A model generated the notes under the pieces. It was not told the origin of the DNA. It saw only the letters and a program-made list of their open reading frames with translations, and searched no databases. From assembly GCA_030667105.1 (NCBI GenBank), contig DAOUWN010000079.1:1-8003 (forward strand): a stretch of 8,003 nt of DNA, read 5' to 3'. Shown here one piece after another: positions 5,961 to 8,003 of the stretch; positions within the stretch are counted from its first letter, which is position 1; each line of letters starts with the position of its first letter. Made by a program: the position numbers and the translations under genes. This DNA is from Deltaproteobacteria bacterium. GTDB lineage: Bacteria; Desulfobacterota; Desulfobacteria; C00003060.

Positions 5961-7529
5961 CTACCGTTTTCTGCGAACAACTCGCCTCCTTGCTACTTTT
6001 CTCTTTTTCTTGGGTCTTGGGGAAGCAGCAGGCGATTTGAGAGGTTCTTGATGTGTTGAAAGGGCCTGTTCCAAAGGCGCGTCCGATGTTTCGCCGTGAG
6101 GCTTCTGCTGGTACCGGCAGGTGGCCCTCGGGCATTTCAAGATCGTTTGTCCGGCCTTGTCAGTGGATTCAATCAAGAAGGGATTCCTGCACGAGGGACA
6201 GGTCAAGTGGTACGGCTTTCCCCAGCTCACAAAAACGCAGTCTCTGTTGGAGCATGCATAGAAGGACTTTCCCTTTGCGGTCTCTTGCTTTTCAATCCTG
6301 CCGGTCGAACAGAGCGGACAACTCATGGCCAGGTCTTGTTGAAAGGCCGCAATCCGTTCTTCCAGGGATTCATCGCTTGTCAGAGGCTCTTGCTTTTGGG
6401 GGGCAGAGCCTGTCTGCGCTTGGGGCTCTTCGGTTCGCAATACCACCTCAACACGATCTCCTTCAGCGCCGGACGGCCCTGGTTCCGGCTCTTGTGTGAA
6501 TTCCTCTTGTTCAGGGTCCTCTAAAAGAGACGATGGCGTTTCCTGTTCGGAGGGCATCTCGTCAACTGTTTCATCGGCAGGGAGCGCTGCCCCAGGCACG
6601 TCATCTTGATCAGAATCGGGCTCCGGAGCAGTCCCTTGGGCTTCTTCCTGCAGTGCTTCAGGATCATTGTAGGAGTCTTTGGGTTCACCGGCAGGCGTTT
6701 CAGGCTCATCTTCGGGTGTTTCCGGCGCTTGAGACTGCTCTTCTTCGATTAGCCCGGCAGTGGTTTCTGCGGGCTGATCTCTCTTTGGGAAGAACTCTTT
6801 GATTTCAACCTTCTTTGTTTCTCCTGTTGACGTCAGAACTAGAGGCTGTCCGGCAGTCCCTGCGGGCCTGGCATGAGACCCTTTTTCTGCTCGTCGCTTG
6901 CGCAGCGTTTCTGACAGGGCAGACTTGAGCGCCTCTGTGGATTGACGAATCTCTTTCTGTTTTGTTGCTACTGCTTCTTCTTGTTCAGCAAGCCCAGCCC
7001 CATGCATTCTTAGGGTTTGGTCAAATTGTGTGACGGCAAACTCAAGGTCCTTGCGGCCCGACAAGACCTCATCAATGGTCTGAACAAGATAGGCAACGAG
7101 GTTTAGCCCCGGCATTCCGGGAAAGGCCTGGTCGAGCAATCTGGCCGTGTCAATGGCAGGTTTTTGGGCCAACAGGCTGCCATCAGGGTCAATGCCAATA
7201 TGTCCCTTTTCAATCATGCCTTGAATCTGAGTTTCAACGTCTTCGTCCGAATCCAGGCCCACGTCTTCCAAATCATCGAGGAATGACTCCCGCGTATAAC
7301 GTTCCGGGGGATCGGTTGGAAAAGCTTCGATCTCACCTTCACGCTCTGCCAGGAGGACCAGACACGATATGGTGGCCAGATTCAGAGGGAGCCCGCCGAT
7401 ACGGTGGCTGGTCCCTGTGCCTTCCTCCATGTGCCGAGCTAACGTCTCATCAAACCGCGCTTTGACATCGTGTGCCGCAAGTTCGTTTTGTTGGATGTCT
7501 TTTTCCATGGAGTGTCTCTTTTCTCTCAT
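5961..7529 (-). CDS. Hypothetical protein with tandem topoisomerase-type zinc ribbons and basic tail
   Basis: I do not recognise this 522-residue protein as a whole. Residues 1-175 are mostly helical, with a possible hydrophobic patch at 47-60 but no clear membrane segment. About 178-215 is a likely coiled coil (AEQEEAVATKQKEIRQ). About 252-392 is an acidic Pro/Glu-rich, probably disordered linker. Two zinc ribbons follow with identical C-x2-C-x18-C-x4-C spacing: C404/C407/C426/C431 and C444/C447/C466/C471. CPLCSTGRIEKQ and CPRATCRYQ resemble the C-terminal zinc fingers of type IA topoisomerases. The last 18 residues are extremely basic (PRPKKKRKVARRRVVRRKR). Nucleic-acid binding by ribbons and tail is the natural inference; there is no topoisomerase catalytic core. 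The start is uncertain: ATG 7529 and ATG 7508 (MEKDIQQ) both lack strong ribosome-binding sites. A CheD remnant follows 33 bases after its stop. Confidence 0.8.
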   Translation of the reverse strand: MREKRHSMEKDIQQNELAAHDVKARFDETLARHMEEGTGTSHRIGGLPLNLATISCLVLLAEREGEIEAFPTDPPERYTRESFLDDLEDVGLDSDEDVETQIQGMIEKGHIGIDPDGSLLAQKPAIDTARLLDQAFPGMPGLNLVAYLVQTIDEVLSGRKDLEFAVTQFDQTLRMHGAGLAEQEEAVATKQKEIRQSTEALKSALSETLRKRRAEKGSHARPAGTAGQPLVLTSTGETKKVEIKEFFPKRDQPAETTAGLIEEEQSQAPETPEDEPETPAGEPKDSYNDPEALQEEAQGTAPEPDSDQDDVPGAALPADETVDEMPSEQETPSSLLEDPEQEEFTQEPEPGPSGAEGDRVEVVLRTEEPQAQTGSAPQKQEPLTSDESLEERIAAFQQDLAMSCPLCSTGRIEKQETAKGKSFYACSNRDCVFVSWGKPYHLTCPSCRNPFLIESTDKAGQTILKCPRATCRYQQKPHGETSDAPLEQALSTHQEPLKSPAASPRPKKKRKVARRRVVRRKR

Positions 7530-7686
7530 CGTGTGTCAGTGCAATGACGCCATGCCCGATTAGGTTCGACAGGCCCGCTTTCCCGTCCGGTTGAGAACAG
7601 GTGTTCGTCGGATTCATGCATGCAAAGAACATACCCATGTTAACGACTTGCAAGTAAAAACGAATCGGCTTGAACGGCCGCTCCTG
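7530..7686. other. Non-coding upstream region of the zinc-ribbon gene
   Basis: This stretch should hold the promoter of the minus-strand zinc-ribbon gene. I see no box pair with correct spacing and no gene. The self-complementary TGCATGCA near 7617-7624 is the only noticeable motif. Confidence 0.35.
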
Positions 7687-7784
7687 TGTCATTTCGAACC
7701 CCGCCGAAGACGGGGTGAGAAATCTTATTTTATGCAGGGCACTGTCACGACACTACAAGATTTCTCCCTTCGGTCGAAATGACA
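7687..7784. repeat. 98-bp inverted-repeat element (MITE-like or mobile intergenic repeat)
   Basis: The left arm (7687-7726) and the right arm (7757-7784) are reverse complements. Shared blocks, in left-arm order, are TGTCATTTCGA, CCGAAG and GAGAAATCTT, covering 27 of the 28 right-arm bases. The left arm has two additions, ACCCCG and ACGGGGT, flanking the CCGAAG core; they pair with each other as a small hairpin (7698-7703 with 7711-7716). A 30-base AT-mixed centre joins the arms. There is no room for a transposase, so any movement would need one in trans. Similar CATTTCGA...GAAATCTT palindromes are known to me as dispersed intergenic repeats; copy number here is untested. Confidence 0.75.
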
Positions 7785-7836
7785 TAAAGAGGGATTTCTG
7801 GATGGACACAACTTAGTGTTTATGGAAAGAGCCCCT

Positions 7837-7852
7837 TGGCATGTTTTGTGCT
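7837..7852 (+). promoter_or_regulatory. Candidate sigma-54 (-24/-12) promoter
   Basis: The 16 bases read TGGCATG, four T, then GTGCT. Against the RpoN consensus TGGCACG-N4-TTGCW this has the invariant GG and GC at the correct spacing and differs at two positions. It would start transcription near 7864, about 75 bases before the putative gene start at 7940. An activator site was not identified, so this remains tentative. Confidence 0.4.
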
Positions 7853-7939
7853 TTTTGTATTCAAAGGCTTTCTTGCTTTTTCCCGGGCCGCAGGCGGTCC
7901 TTTGTAACGCCATTTCCGCCCAGACACAGGAGGTTTCTT

Positions 7940-8003
7940 GTGGTGGCAGCCATATCCATAAAAGGGATAGATGAGGCAATATCAAACCTCAACTATCAAA
8001 ATC
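7940..8003 (+). CDS. Possible start of an unknown gene cut by the right edge
   Basis: AGGAGG at 7928-7933 is followed six bases later by GTG 7940 (a second GTG lies at 7943). The frame is open to the window end for 21 codons and reads VVAAISIKGIDEAISNLNYQ. The strong ribosome-binding site and the upstream sigma-54-like motif support a real gene start. The fragment is too short to assign to a family. Confidence 0.45.
   Translation, partial: MVAAISIKGIDEAISNLNYQN

Noticed and set aside
6053..6802. Several plus-strand open frames of 89-148 codons
   Set aside because: They are shadows of the minus-strand zinc-ribbon gene, produced by its biased composition.
7540..7556. Sigma-54-like TGGC...TTGCA on the minus strand before the zinc-ribbon gene
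   Set aside because: The GG and GC elements are about three bases too close together for an RpoN promoter.

Overview
The window looks like chromosomal DNA from a Gram-negative, sulfate-reducer-type bacterium, most likely Desulfobacterota. This is an inference. It rests on a periplasmic MltD-like lytic transglycosylase, a sensor-kinase fragment with a PhnD-like periplasmic domain, a deltaproteobacterial-looking MinD/FlhG ATPase, and two kinds of short intergenic repeat that I associate with such genomes. No rRNA, tRNA, CRISPR array or complete insertion sequence was seen.

Bases 1-4302 are a tidy plus-strand series of intact genes: a PDZ-domain protein (open at the left edge), a YjbQ-family protein, a GGDEF diguanylate cyclase with an intact product-inhibition site, a MinD/FlhG-type ATPase, a secreted lytic transglycosylase with a LysM domain, and a small exported protein. 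The set suggests envelope, cell-wall and polar or surface functions linked to c-di-GMP. The genes are only loosely spaced, so a single operon is not proven.

Bases 4306-5927 read on the minus strand and are a cluster of damaged genes. First comes an open frame joining the start of a PhnD-type sensor domain to what looks like the last residues of a response-regulator receiver domain, as if the middle of a hybrid histidine kinase had been deleted. Next is a VapBC-type toxin-antitoxin pair, too short or too broken to appear as long open frames. Both members carry one in-frame stop, while the original GTGA start/stop overlap, ribosome-binding site, promoter and a repeat-type operator are still visible. 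Last is a CheD chemoreceptor deamidase cut to about half length.

Bases 5961-7529 (minus strand) encode a 522-residue protein I do not recognise as a whole. It has a helical N-terminal half, a long acidic proline/glutamate-rich linker, two zinc ribbons of topoisomerase-I type with identical cysteine spacing, and a very basic tail.

Bases 7530-8003 are mostly non-coding. They hold a 98-bp inverted-repeat element resembling a MITE or mobile intergenic repeat, a possible sigma-54 promoter, and a strong ribosome-binding site followed by what may be the first codons of a gene running off the right edge.
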